Source: Chitinophaga filiformis (GTDB lineage: Bacteria > Bacteroidota > Bacteroidia > Chitinophagales > Chitinophagaceae). Taken from it: a DNA stretch of 64,000 bases. Of the stretch, positions 45,332-55,116 are shown one piece after another. Made by a program: the position numbers and the translations under genes. Within the stretch, counting starts at the first letter, position 1. The number at the start of each line of letters is the position of its first letter. The stretch is from the NCBI RefSeq assembly GCF_023100805.1, contig NZ_CP095855.1, forward strand, positions 7,481,001 to 7,545,000, given 5' to 3'. The notes beneath the pieces were generated by a model. That model did not search any database, was not told the origin of the DNA, and saw nothing but the letters and a program-made list of their open reading frames with translations.

Positions 45332-46789
45332 TTACCAGATATATGTTGCTACAGCTCCATTGGCAAGCGTACTGGTCACTATTTTTTCCTTGTACCTGAT
45401 ATTGAATGTCTGCGGTATGGCGCCATTGTTTACAACGATCAGCACCTTTTTACCATCGGGGGTTTTAAACGCCACATTGTCCAATTGGTTTGTAATATTA
45501 GAAGCGATCCTGACTGCGCCCGGGCGTACAAATTTAGATGCGTGACCGATGATATAATATGCAACGTTACGAATGACGCCGGAACCAATTGTCAATGCTC
45601 CCAGACAGGTAGTACAACCACCTTCCGTATGCGGACCATAATTCGGATCGGAAGCCAGGTTCCATTCCAGTACATTGCGGCTCCAGTTGCGGGTAGCGCC
45701 AATGATCAGTGTGCTGACATGCCACTTCAGGTCGTTCCCGAAGTTGCCGGGTCCACCCACCCATTGTTCAGTGAAGTAAATATTCTTTTCAGGGTAAGCG
45801 TCATGTAACTGCGTGAGCGCTGTGATGCTGCCGCCATACAGATGAAAGGCCGAGCCGTCTACATAAGGATAAGCATCCCGGTCGTTCAGGATAGCAGCAG
45901 GATATTCCGGTTTGTCTGCGTTATGATCATATACAATGATCTTAGTGGTCAGACCGGCTGCTTTGAATGCAGGTCCCAGGTGATTCTTTACAAAGTCAGC
46001 CTGTTCATTGGCCTGCATGACCATACTCGGGTTGTTCCCGCCGTGCAGTGGCTCATTCTGGGGTGTAATGGCATCGATCGTGATACCTTCTGCCTTCATT
46101 GCCTGGATGTATTTTACAAAGTATAAAGCATAGGCGGCATAATATTCAGGTTTCAGGCTGCCGCCTTTAGAGGCATTGTTTGTTTTCATCCAGGATGGAG
46201 CTGACCATGGCGATCCCAGGATTTTGATATTGGGAGCCAGGGCCACTATTTTCTTCAGTATAGGCAGCAGGTCTTTCTTTTCCATGTCAATGCTGAATTT
46301 AGTCATATTGACATCTGTCTCACCTGTAGAGAGATCGTTGTAGGTAAATGGCGCCACACTCAGATCGGAGGCGCCAATGCTTACACGCAGGTAGCTCACA
46401 CCGATATGTGTACTATCTGTCAGGAAGAGTTCTTTCAGCAATTCATCCTGTACATTGGCCGGAAGGGAATTGATCAGCATGGCGCTGCCATCTGTCAGGC
46501 AATAGCCAAAGCCATCTATGGTCTGGTACGTTTGTTCATCATTCACGCTGATGTCCGGGTATATATTGACAGTATCCTTAAAGAGCAGCCTGACCTTTTG
46601 CTTCTGGAACAGTACAGTTTTATCTCCCGTGGTCAGCCACATATTGACGTCTGTGGTATCGGTCATTGGCGGATCGACAGTGGGGCCTGGTATTTCTCCC
46701 CCATTTTTATCCTTGCAGCCTGCAATGGCGATCAGGCCTGTCATTAACAATACAGCCAGGCTGATCGATGTTTTATTACGGAATCTCAT
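45332..46789 (-). CDS. GH30-family surface lipoprotein glucanase
   Basis: 485 aa. The lipoprotein signal ends at AIAGC (Cys25), followed by KDKNGGEIPGPTVDPP, an acidic/proline linker consistent with surface display. The GH30 barrel has Glu246 in ITPQNEPLHGG (acid/base) and Glu341 in YFTEQWVGG (nucleophile), with SPWSAPSWMK (193-202). The sequence QNEPLHGGNNPSM is of the kind seen in beta-1,6-glucanase subfamilies, though this subfamily call is from memory. Its ATG overlaps the GH16 stop by 4 bp (46786-46789), so the two enzymes are translationally coupled. Confidence 0.92.
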   Translation of the reverse strand: MRFRNKTSISLAVLLMTGLIAIAGCKDKNGGEIPGPTVDPPMTDTTDVNMWLTTGDKTVLFQKQKVRLLFKDTVNIYPDISVNDEQTYQTIDGFGYCLTDGSAMLINSLPANVQDELLKELFLTDSTHIGVSYLRVSIGASDLSVAPFTYNDLSTGETDVNMTKFSIDMEKKDLLPILKKIVALAPNIKILGSPWSAPSWMKTNNASKGGSLKPEYYAAYALYFVKYIQAMKAEGITIDAITPQNEPLHGGNNPSMVMQANEQADFVKNHLGPAFKAAGLTTKIIVYDHNADKPEYPAAILNDRDAYPYVDGSAFHLYGGSITALTQLHDAYPEKNIYFTEQWVGGPGNFGNDLKWHVSTLIIGATRNWSRNVLEWNLASDPNYGPHTEGGCTTCLGALTIGSGVIRNVAYYIIGHASKFVRPGAVRIASNITNQLDNVAFKTPDGKKVLIVVNNGAIPQTFNIRYKEKIVTSTLANGAVATYIW

Positions 46790-47643
46790 TTTTCAATCAT
46801 TTTATAAACTCTTACATAGTCCACATCCATTGTTACCGGATAAATGGACTCATCCATTCCCTGTGCACCACCCCAGTCGCCACCAACAGCGATGTTCAGC
46901 AGGAGATGAAATTTCTTATCGAAAGGCCATACTTTGTATCCTTTCCCTTCATTAATAAACTCAAAGATGAGCTGATCGTCGATATACCCACGCAGGGCAT
47001 AGGGTGTCCAATCCATTCTATACACATGATATTCCGTACTGGCGTTCTGTATTTTCTTAACGCTTGTTTTCTGTGTGTTTATTCTGAAATAATAGGCTTC
47101 TGTATGTGCACTGATATGGATCACATCCGGATCATATCCCACATGTTCCATAATATCGATCTCTCCTGATTTTGGCCAGTCTCCGTACGCCCATTCGGTT
47201 GGCAGCATCCAGATGGCAGGCCAGGTACCTTTACCCGCAGGCAGTTTTGCCTTGATCTCAAAGCGGCCGTACAGGAAATCCCCTTTCCCTTTTGTGACCA
47301 GTCGTGCGGAGGTATAATTACGGTTTTCCTTCACTTCTTTCCTGGCAGTAATGGCCAGTTTGCCATTTGCCACCGAGGCATTGTTCAGGCTGTTGGTATA
47401 ATATTCCAGCTCATTGTTTCCCCATCCGCCACCACCAATATCGTATCCCCATTTTGTATTGTCGGGCAAACCGTTGTAATCAAATTCATCTGCCCAAACG
47501 GGTGTTGTTTCAAAGGTCCAGTGCTTATCTACGGGGCCCTGCGGCGTTACCGGGTTCGTTGTCGTATCGCTGCCGCCTTTTCCTGAGCAGGAAAGGATAT
47601 TAAAGCTAAGCAGAATGAAGGGAAGATATTTGAGTGTTTTCAT
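46786..47643 (-). CDS. GH16-family surface lipoprotein beta-glucanase (laminarinase-like)
   Basis: 285 aa. The lipoprotein signal ends at NILSC (Cys19). It is a GH16 jelly-roll with the catalytic motif EIDIMEH (Glu161 nucleophile, Asp163, Glu166 acid/base) and flanking landmarks WGNNELEYYT (74-83) and PAIWMLP (142-148). The extra Met in ExDxxE (the beta-bulge form EIDIME) points to the endo-beta-1,3-glucanase type rather than lichenase. It would cut the glucan backbone at the cell surface before import. The upstream gap contains a long hairpin with a T-tail, so enzyme expression may be lower than that of the SusCD proteins. Confidence 0.93.
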   Translation of the reverse strand: MKTLKYLPFILLSFNILSCSGKGGSDTTTNPVTPQGPVDKHWTFETTPVWADEFDYNGLPDNTKWGYDIGGGGWGNNELEYYTNSLNNASVANGKLAITARKEVKENRNYTSARLVTKGKGDFLYGRFEIKAKLPAGKGTWPAIWMLPTEWAYGDWPKSGEIDIMEHVGYDPDVIHISAHTEAYYFRINTQKTSVKKIQNASTEYHVYRMDWTPYALRGYIDDQLIFEFINEGKGYKVWPFDKKFHLLLNIAVGGDWGGAQGMDESIYPVTMDVDYVRVYKMIEK

Positions 47644-47661
47644 ACGCGCTGTTTTATAAAG

Positions 47662-47732
47662 AAAAAAATTAGGAACCGGAGATCAGGAACCAGGTGTATG
47701 CACACCTTATCCCCGGGTCCCCAATTCCTAAT
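47662..47732 (-). terminator. Intercistronic terminator-like hairpin before GH16
   Basis: On the minus strand the arms ATTAGGAA / TTCCTAAT enclose a smaller AGGTGTGCATACACCT hairpin and are followed by a T-run of seven. It lies between the surface lipoprotein gene and GH16. Confidence 0.6.
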
Positions 47733-47744
47733 CCAAAATAGACT

Positions 47745-48602
47745 TTATTTCTCTTCCAGGAACTTTACATCGTCGAGAGTGATACCGCCGGTTCCCAGTG
47801 TACCACCGGAGCTACCTGCTTTGATCACAATGTAAATGTCTCCTGCCTTACTAAAGGTCATAATACCATTTTTATCTTTGCCGGTACCATCACAACCAAT
47901 CTTGGCGAGATCATCGTTAAAAGCTACCGCTCCGCAGCCAGACCAGGTATTGAGGGAAATAAATTTATTTCCGCTGTAGTCAGAACCCTGTTTAGGCACA
48001 GCAGCATCTATATAAACTTCAAACCAGGAATTGGTAGCGCCGTTACCCTGTACATGTCCTGAGAACACGTAGGATTTACCTGCCTTTACACTCACCTTCT
48101 GGTAGATAGCGCCATTGCTGTTGCCTGTGTTGCTGAATACCATTTTCCCATTCTCTATCTTGATACCGGTCTGTGTACCGCCGGTGTTCAACACCGTCCA
48201 GAACTGTTCGCTACCAGCTTCCATATTACCGCCTTGCAGGATATCCTGTGTTTCGGCATTCTGGGCAATGGTAATTTCCTTAGCGGTTTTTGCATATCCG
48301 CCACTGGTGAATACGGTGAATTGGATCTTATATTTTCCTGCCTGGAAAAAGCTCAGTGTATCAGTTTCGCGTTTGGATTTATGTCCTGCGTCGTCTATCC
48401 ATTCAAAGAGGAACCCACCCGGCGTTGTATTTTTGACAACGATCTTATTCGGATTGCCGGCCAGTGGATCGGCAGTAAAAGACGCCGTAGGCAAGGGGCC
48501 CAGTCCTTTATCAGATGATTCCGGTGTACAACCGGATACTGCGCCGGCCAGCAGGGCGGCCATTGCGATAGTACGTGTATGTTTTATATACTGAAAGTTC
48601 AT
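47745..48602 (-). CDS. PKD/jelly-roll surface glycan-binding lipoprotein
   Basis: 285 aa. The lipoprotein signal ends at AVSGC (Cys25). A PKD-like Ig domain (about 35-115, TASFTADPLAGNPNKIVVKN with the ending AKEITIAQ) precedes a C-terminal jelly-roll resembling carbohydrate-binding modules of the CBM4 type (about 125-283, QGGNMEAGSEQFWTVLN to ITLDDVKFLEE). No catalytic residues are visible. Its place directly after SusD is the usual place of surface glycan-binding proteins in polysaccharide loci, so it probably holds beta-glucan at the cell surface. Confidence 0.85.
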   Translation of the reverse strand: MNFQYIKHTRTIAMAALLAGAVSGCTPESSDKGLGPLPTASFTADPLAGNPNKIVVKNTTPGGFLFEWIDDAGHKSKRETDTLSFFQAGKYKIQFTVFTSGGYAKTAKEITIAQNAETQDILQGGNMEAGSEQFWTVLNTGGTQTGIKIENGKMVFSNTGNSNGAIYQKVSVKAGKSYVFSGHVQGNGATNSWFEVYIDAAVPKQGSDYSGNKFISLNTWSGCGAVAFNDDLAKIGCDGTGKDKNGIMTFSKAGDIYIVIKAGSSGGTLGTGGITLDDVKFLEEK

Positions 48603-48640
48603 TTGTGCGGTTTGTTAGATCATGAATGCTGTTAATACGC

Positions 48641-50179
48641 TTATTTCCATTCAGGGTTCTGCTGAAGTTTTGTGTTTTCCAGTTCCAGTAACGGAATAGG
48701 CAGCACCTCGTGTTTACCTGTTTTGAAACCACGGTCGCCCAGCGCAGCTGCAGCTCTGCCGGTACGTACCAGGTCAAACCAGCGGTGGCCTTCACCAGCC
48801 AGTTCAAGGCGTCTTTCTTTGAAGATATTATCATCTGTTGCCTCGATAGGGCTGAGTCCTACGCGGGCGCGTACAGCATTCAGTAATTCATAGGCACGTG
48901 AACCTGGCCCACCGCTCTGGCCGGCTTTCACCAGCGCTTCCGCTTCCATCAGGTAAGTATCTGCCAGGCGGATCTCGTACAGGTTCTGGGGGAAGTTCAG
49001 TTCCATGTTACCAGGACCGGTAGATTTATCACTTATTTTCGCCGCGAATTTATTCAGGAACCAACCGGTATCATCATGTCCGGGAGAATAGCTTGCAATA
49101 CCGTTTGCCTTCAGGCTATCCATGTTCAATACGGTTGCATTATAACGCGGATCAAAGTGAATAGCATCGAAGAGGCTCTTGGTAACTACCAGGAAGCTCC
49201 AGCCGGACACCATCTGAGGCGCCTCAGGCTTCAAAGCGGTATAACCTCTCGGGCCTACCATGATGTTCAGCACATTACCTTCGGTACAGCCTACACAATT
49301 CCAGTTACCGCCTGACTTGGAACTGAATGCAGCTTCAAATATTGATTCGCTGTTGAATTTATTGGCATTGAATTTCCACAGGTCAGCATAGTTGGCCAGC
49401 AACTTATAACCATATTTCGGACTTGTTTGTCCGGGTGTACCGTTTACTTCCGCCAGTTCTGCAGCAGCTTCCGCCCATTTTTCCTGGTACAGGTATACTT
49501 TACCCAACAGTGCATGCGCAGCGCCTCTGGTGGCACGTCCGCCGAGAGAATCTACCGGTACCTGATCAGGAAAATTAGGCTCTGCAATAGCATCCTTGAT
49601 ATCCTGGATGATCAGATTGTATACATCAGCAGGAGGCGACTGTACCACATTGTACATTTCTCCGGCAGTTACAGATGTAGTCAGCAAGGGAATATTTCTG
49701 AATAAACGTACGAGGTCGAAATAGAAGAATGCGCGGAGGAATTTGCATTCAGCGACAAAACGCTTCTTCAGGTTTTCATCCATCGGAACTTTAGGCAGTT
49801 TACCTAACAGCGTATTGGCACGGAAGATACCGGCATAGCCTTTTTTCCATAATTCTTCCTGGGGGCCCTGATCGGGAGCGAGGGTATATTTTGAAAATAC
49901 CTGGAAGGCTGTTATGTCGCTTGCACCACCACCACCGGCAAGATGGTCATCTGAACCAGCATCCATAGCACCCACTTTGGTGACATAACCACCACCCTGC
50001 CAGCTTACCACATCGTATATTGCTACCAGGCCATTAAAAGCTTCTGTGGCATTACGGTAGTAGTTGGCTTCCAGATCGGTACCTATTGGTTCTATTTCGA
50101 GAAATTTATTGCTACAGCCGGCCGTCAGGTTTAATCCGATGGCCATGGCTATTATATATGGAATTTGTCTTGTTTTCAT
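48641..50179 (-). CDS. SusD/RagB-like surface lipoprotein, minus-strand module
   Basis: 512 aa. The lipoprotein signal ends at LTAGC (Cys22), followed by SNKFLEIEPIGTDLEANYY, typical RagB/SusD wording. TPR helices include CKFLRAFFYFDLVRLFRNIP, and the C-terminal signature FKERRLELAGEGHRWFDLVR lies at about 463-482. The end QQNPEWK is usual for RagB-type proteins. It would cap the SusC pore encoded 20 bp upstream and take part in selecting beta-glucan oligosaccharides. Confidence 0.95.
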   Translation of the reverse strand: MKTRQIPYIIAMAIGLNLTAGCSNKFLEIEPIGTDLEANYYRNATEAFNGLVAIYDVVSWQGGGYVTKVGAMDAGSDDHLAGGGGASDITAFQVFSKYTLAPDQGPQEELWKKGYAGIFRANTLLGKLPKVPMDENLKKRFVAECKFLRAFFYFDLVRLFRNIPLLTTSVTAGEMYNVVQSPPADVYNLIIQDIKDAIAEPNFPDQVPVDSLGGRATRGAAHALLGKVYLYQEKWAEAAAELAEVNGTPGQTSPKYGYKLLANYADLWKFNANKFNSESIFEAAFSSKSGGNWNCVGCTEGNVLNIMVGPRGYTALKPEAPQMVSGWSFLVVTKSLFDAIHFDPRYNATVLNMDSLKANGIASYSPGHDDTGWFLNKFAAKISDKSTGPGNMELNFPQNLYEIRLADTYLMEAEALVKAGQSGGPGSRAYELLNAVRARVGLSPIEATDDNIFKERRLELAGEGHRWFDLVRTGRAAAALGDRGFKTGKHEVLPIPLLELENTKLQQNPEWK

Positions 50180-50199
50180 CTTGTTGTCAGCTTTAAAAA

Positions 50200-53100
50200 T
50201 TAGAACGTAGCATTTACACCTACCATGAAAGAGCGGGCCTGCGGATAGATACCTCTGTCGATGCTGAATACGCCACCGCCAATTTCAGGATCATAACCGC
50301 TGTATTTGGTCAGGGTCAGCAGATTTTCACTCATCAGGTAAACACGGAATTTCTCGATGTATGCTTTCTTCAACAGGGAAGCAGGCAGGCTATAACCGAT
50401 CTGCAGGGATTTGATCCTTGCATAGTTGCCGCTTTCCAGGTAGAAGTCGGATGGGTTGGTGAAATTATTGTTATCGTTCCCAGGTTTTGTTGTCAGACGT
50501 GGATAGTCATTGCTTGTGCCAGGACCAGTCCAGCGACCCAATGCTTTGGTCTGCCAGTTAGCCGTGGGAATATCCAGACGACGCAGTCCCTGGAAGATCT
50601 TGTTACCAGCAGCGCCCTGTACGAACAATACCAGGTCAAAGCCTTTATAACCTGAATTCAGGGTAAAACCATATGTCCAGCTTGGAGTAGGATTACCAAG
50701 GAACTTACGATCACCTTCATACTCTATTTTGCCGTTACCGTCTATATCTACCCAACGGAAATCACCGGGTACGGCGCCTGGCTGTATCTTCTTTCCATCT
50801 TTGTTTACATAAGCATCTACTTCCTGCTGCGTCTGGAAAATGCCATTGGTCTGGAAACCAAAGAAGGAACTATATGCCTGTCCAACAGCAGTACGTGTGA
50901 TTGGCTTGCTGGTAGATTGAATGGATTCTCCGCCGGACAGATAGGCAATATTACGACCAAGGTTGGTTACCTTATTCTTCAGGTAGGAAACATTACCATT
51001 GATAGCGAAATTAACGTCGCCAAATTTCTTCCGGTAACCCAGTTCCAGTTCCACACCTCTGTTTTCCATATCAGCTACGTTAGCTGCAGGATTGGAGATG
51101 GCCCCTACATAGAATGGGATACGCGGATACTGCAGAATATCTTTCGTTGCCTTTCTAAACAGGTCAAATGACACTGTAATATCGCTCAGCACAGTTGCTT
51201 CAAAACCAATGTTTGTCTGGCTGGTGGATTCCCATTTCAGGTCAGGGTTGGGGGGCGCATTAGGGCTGTTTCCAATCACGTATGAGTCCCCGGTTCCGAA
51301 GCTATAGCTTCTGCCGCCGCCAACGGTAGAGAGGTATAAAAGGTCGCCGATATTGTCATTACCAACCACACCGTAACCACCACGTACCTTCAGGAAGTTA
51401 ATGATCTCGTTACCCGACAGGAAACCTTCACTGGAAGCTACCCAACCTAGCGAGAAAGATGGGAAGATACCATACTTCTTATTAGCGCCAAAGCGGGAGG
51501 AACCGTCACGACGCACAATAGCTTCTGCGAGATATTTTTCGTTATAGTTATAGTTTACACGAGCAAACAGCGATGAAAGCTTATGATCCGGATTTTCACT
51601 ACCGCTTGCGTCTTTCTGGGTTGGGGGTATAGGATACTTGAGTGATGCTTCTTTCAAACTGTTTATCGGCAGTTTGTAATAGGTCACAGAGCTTGACCTG
51701 GTATGGTTGTCAACATACGCACCCTGCCCTAACAGCAAGGTTACGTTATGCTTGCTGAATGCTTTGGTATAGGAGATAGTATTCTCCACATTCCAGTTAA
51801 AACCGTTGTTATAACTACGGTTGAAATTGTTCTTGTCAGTGATGGTCGATGAGTTAAGAAAAGACTCCGGCGTAAAAGTCTCACTTCCCCAGAAAGCGAT
51901 CTTGGAACCCAGGGTAGAACGTAGTTTCAGACCCTTTATTGGTGATATTTCCAGGTAAGCATTACCTACGATGTTGTGAGACCAGTTATACCTGTTATCC
52001 TTACGGGTAGCAATATATGCCAGCGGATTGGTAATCTCCTGGAATACTGCGTTTGAAAGACCATAATAATTTCCGTTGGCATCTTTTGGCACTCTTGGAT
52101 CATACGTTGCTGCAACCGCAGGATCGGTTATGGTAACCGGAGTAATCGGATCCAGGTTAATAGCAGATGCCAGCGGACCGCCAAACTCACTATTCGTGTT
52201 ACCCAGACCGACAGACTTATCGTAGGCATATCCCACGTTCTGGCCGAAAGTTACCCATTCAGACAGTTTATGCGTAGAGTTCAGACGGAAGTTAATACGC
52301 TGATATTTGGAAATGTCAGTAGCCACAATACCCTCCTGGTTCAGATAACCGAAGGAAGAATAGAAAGTAGATTTCTCACTGCCACCGCTAACACTGATCT
52401 CATGATTCTGGCGGATGGCATTGTTGTTGAAGATCTGTGCCTGCCAGTCAGTACCTTGTCCTAAAGACTGCGGATCGGCATATTTAATACCTTCGTTACC
52501 AGCCATAGAAGCCTCGTTAACTAAGGTAGCATACTGGGTGGCATTCAGGAGTTTCAGTTTACGTGCCGGAGCTGAAGTACCATAATAACCATTATAATTT
52601 ACGCTCAGCTTTCCGGCCTTACCTTTTTTGGTAGTGACCAGGATAACCCCTGCAGCAGCACGTGCACCATAGATAGCCTGGGAAGCGGCGTCTTTCAGTA
52701 CTTCGATGGATTCAATGTCGTATTGGTTGAGGTAGCCGATACCACCATTATCTACCACAACACCGTCTACTACCCACAACGGATCGTTGTTGTTGAAGGT
52801 GGTAATCCCTCTTACCCTTACTGAGGATCCGGAACCTGGCTGACCAGAGCTGGACGCGATGGTAACACCGGAGGTTCTACCCTGCAGGGCGCTTTCAACG
52901 CGGGTAATAGACTGGCTTTCCAGGTCGGAAGCTCTCACGCTGGTGATAGCGCCGGTCACCACACTTTTTTTCTGTACGCCATAACCTACCACCACAGTTT
53001 CAGTCAGGGAGGTTTCAGAACCTTTCAGCCTGATGGAGAGGTTGCCGTTGCCTACCGCCTGCGTATATGGTGCAAATCCCAGTGCGCTGAATACCAGTAA

Positions 53101-53625
53101 ACCATCGGCAGGCGCCTTCAGTTTAAACCGGCCATCCACATCGGTAGCAGTACCGGTGCTGCCATTTTTTACCCGAACGCTTACGCCGGGCACGGGGTCT
53201 CCTTTTTCATCTGTTACCCTTCCCGTTACGGTAATGGTAGTGTCTGCCAGTAGTTTAGCATCGGGCAGGCCTTTTACGATGATGCGGGTGCCGTCGATAG
53301 TATAGGCAAATGGTTGATTGCTAAGGCAGATATCGAGCACTTCTTTAAGGGTAGCGTTTTTAATATCGATAGTTACCGGATTGGCCGTTGCGAGTAATGT
53401 TTCATCGTACACTATGGAAATTCCTGCCTGACGTGCTACCTGTCGAAGTACTTTCTTGAGGGGAGCTTTTTTCTCAGATATAGAGATCTGTTGCGATACC
53501 CCTTTTGCGCTGATCTGCAAACAAACCACTAGCAACAAAAAGGTGGTCAGTTTCATAACGTTGACAATTTTGGCGGGTAGAGGCATCTGCGCACAGAAAG
53601 CCCTACCACTAAAGTTTAAATGCAT
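50200..53625 (-). CDS. STN-domain SusC transporter, minus-strand module
   Basis: 1141 aa. A 23-residue cytoplasmic extension precedes VMKLTTFLLLVVCLQ. An STN domain (about 47-119) is followed by a carboxypeptidase-regulatory-like domain (about 132-202), VVVGYGVQKKSVVTGAI and a plug (about 215-325, ending IYGARAAAGVILVTTKKG), then the barrel to VGVNATF. The extension and the ACAAAAGT before the ATG match the plus-strand STN-SusC, so the start is well supported. It imports glucan oligosaccharides with SusD, and via STN signals to the FecR encoded upstream. Confidence 0.95.
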   Translation of the reverse strand: MHLNFSGRAFCAQMPLPAKIVNVMKLTTFLLLVVCLQISAKGVSQQISISEKKAPLKKVLRQVARQAGISIVYDETLLATANPVTIDIKNATLKEVLDICLSNQPFAYTIDGTRIIVKGLPDAKLLADTTITVTGRVTDEKGDPVPGVSVRVKNGSTGTATDVDGRFKLKAPADGLLVFSALGFAPYTQAVGNGNLSIRLKGSETSLTETVVVGYGVQKKSVVTGAITSVRASDLESQSITRVESALQGRTSGVTIASSSGQPGSGSSVRVRGITTFNNNDPLWVVDGVVVDNGGIGYLNQYDIESIEVLKDAASQAIYGARAAAGVILVTTKKGKAGKLSVNYNGYYGTSAPARKLKLLNATQYATLVNEASMAGNEGIKYADPQSLGQGTDWQAQIFNNNAIRQNHEISVSGGSEKSTFYSSFGYLNQEGIVATDISKYQRINFRLNSTHKLSEWVTFGQNVGYAYDKSVGLGNTNSEFGGPLASAINLDPITPVTITDPAVAATYDPRVPKDANGNYYGLSNAVFQEITNPLAYIATRKDNRYNWSHNIVGNAYLEISPIKGLKLRSTLGSKIAFWGSETFTPESFLNSSTITDKNNFNRSYNNGFNWNVENTISYTKAFSKHNVTLLLGQGAYVDNHTRSSSVTYYKLPINSLKEASLKYPIPPTQKDASGSENPDHKLSSLFARVNYNYNEKYLAEAIVRRDGSSRFGANKKYGIFPSFSLGWVASSEGFLSGNEIINFLKVRGGYGVVGNDNIGDLLYLSTVGGGRSYSFGTGDSYVIGNSPNAPPNPDLKWESTSQTNIGFEATVLSDITVSFDLFRKATKDILQYPRIPFYVGAISNPAANVADMENRGVELELGYRKKFGDVNFAINGNVSYLKNKVTNLGRNIAYLSGGESIQSTSKPITRTAVGQAYSSFFGFQTNGIFQTQQEVDAYVNKDGKKIQPGAVPGDFRWVDIDGNGKIEYEGDRKFLGNPTPSWTYGFTLNSGYKGFDLVLFVQGAAGNKIFQGLRRLDIPTANWQTKALGRWTGPGTSNDYPRLTTKPGNDNNNFTNPSDFYLESGNYARIKSLQIGYSLPASLLKKAYIEKFRVYLMSENLLTLTKYSGYDPEIGGGVFSIDRGIYPQARSFMVGVNATF

Positions 53626-53704
53626 ACTTTTGTAGTGTTTGGGAATTTAGAAGATCAATAGTTGTTAACGTGACGTGGTTTTCAGAATGTCCCTGACAAA
53701 TCTG

Positions 53705-53729
53705 CCGGAAGTGTTGCAAGCGCTTCCGG
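53705..53729. promoter_or_regulatory. CCGGAAG hairpin upstream of STN-SusC
   Basis: CCGGAAG / CTTCCGG (7-bp arms, 11-nt loop) lies 79 bp upstream of the minus-strand SusC ATG. It parallels the CCGG hairpin at 38520-38547 before the other STN-SusC. Confidence 0.4.
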
Positions 53730-53849
53730 TCTTTGTTTCATAGGACAAACCGCTTCTTTAATTAATTTGTTTCAGTTACTAATTCCATAACGTAATCGTT
53801 TTTACTTGAATAATACCCCTGACTGTTTTACGTGGATTCAGTACAGGCT

Positions 53850-55037
53850 TTATTTCCCCGATGTAACAGTTAGTTTCCTTCCTGACAGTAAGAATGTAGG
53901 TCCATTTGCTTCCAGCATATGCAGAATATCAGATAAAGGTAAGCTCCGGCTAATACGTCCCCCAAAGAGCCGTTCATTTCCTGTCTGGTTGTAACTAATG
54001 TCAATATCATACCACCTGGACAACTGGCGTAGAATGTCCCCCAGGCTGGCGTTGTCAAATTCAAAAAAGCCTGTTTTCCAGGCAATTACCTGGTCAACGT
54101 CTGCCGGCCTCACTACCATATTACCCGTAGCCGGGTCCACGATGGCCTGTTGCCCTGGTTTCAGCCGTTGTTCTGTTGTTCCGTTTTTTACGTTTACGAG
54201 CCCTTCGATCAGTGTTGTATTAATACTTTTTTCGTCGGCATAGGCCATGATATCAAAGCTGGTACCCAGTACCTGCACTTCAAGCCCGTTCACCTTTACG
54301 AAAAATGGCTGCCTGGCATTGGGGACCACTTCAAAGTAGCCTTGTCCCTGTAATTCCACCTCCCGGCGGTCGCCATTAAAGGCGGTAGGGTATTTCATAC
54401 TGGAAGCCGCATTCAGCCACACACGGCTGCCATCGGGCAGTACGATGTTGAACTGACCGCCCCTTGGCACGGTCAGCGTATTATATACAACGGCGCCGCT
54501 GTTGCCCTGTGCAGCGTATTCCAGCTGTCCGTTCTTCTGACGCACAATGGTCTGCCCCTGGTTGATCACCTGGTTGCCGGCACTGTCCAGCGTTACCACA
54601 TCGCCGTTTGCCAGTATCAGTATAGCCTTATTAGTACCTGGTGCAATATCTCCGGTATTAGCGACCGTAGCGTTACCTGTGGTAAATGTCTTGCGGGACG
54701 AGACGGTATTCGTATAATAATACAAGCCACTTCCCAGCAGCAGTACCGCTGCGGCAGCAGCTATCCAGCGCAGGCGGGTGCGCTGCCGGAATTTTATCAC
54801 TTTATCGCGGGAGATGTTCTGTAAAAGCCTTGTTTCTATCCTGTCGCTCAGTTCTGAAGGGATCTCATGGCGTTCTTCCATGGTCTTTTTGAACTCCCGC
54901 TGCATGGCAGCCAGCAGGGAACGGTGAGAACCCGACGATTGAAGCCAGGCATATAACTCCTCCGTTTCGACCACAGAGCATTGGCCGTCAAGGTATTTTT
55001 GTAAAAGTTTTTCGTAGTGGTCCGTGGATGATGACAT
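53850..55037 (-). CDS. FecR-type anti-sigma factor
   Basis: 395 aa from the ATG at 55037 (SSSTDHYEKLLQKYLDGQ). The frame is open further, to 55295, but that part overlaps the sigma gene and is not coding-like. A cytoplasmic sigma-binding part (about 1-85) is followed by a membrane helix (about 90-108). The FecR domain (about 183-275) has GGQFNIVLPDGSRVWLNAASS and VELQGQGYFEV landmarks, and the C-terminal DUF4974-like domain (about 318-390) has LRQLSRWYDIDISY. It transmits glucan sensing from the STN-SusC to the ECF sigma factor encoded 79 bp upstream. Confidence 0.93.
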   Translation of the reverse strand: MSSSTDHYEKLLQKYLDGQCSVVETEELYAWLQSSGSHRSLLAAMQREFKKTMEERHEIPSELSDRIETRLLQNISRDKVIKFRQRTRLRWIAAAAAVLLLGSGLYYYTNTVSSRKTFTTGNATVANTGDIAPGTNKAILILANGDVVTLDSAGNQVINQGQTIVRQKNGQLEYAAQGNSGAVVYNTLTVPRGGQFNIVLPDGSRVWLNAASSMKYPTAFNGDRREVELQGQGYFEVVPNARQPFFVKVNGLEVQVLGTSFDIMAYADEKSINTTLIEGLVNVKNGTTEQRLKPGQQAIVDPATGNMVVRPADVDQVIAWKTGFFEFDNASLGDILRQLSRWYDIDISYNQTGNERLFGGRISRSLPLSDILHMLEANGPTFLLSGRKLTVTSGK

Positions 55038-55116
55038 AAATAATGAGCACCTTTTGCGGGTACTGTATATATTATCCGCAAATGAGGAAAGAGGGTACCC
55101 CTGTTTTAAAAAAAAG

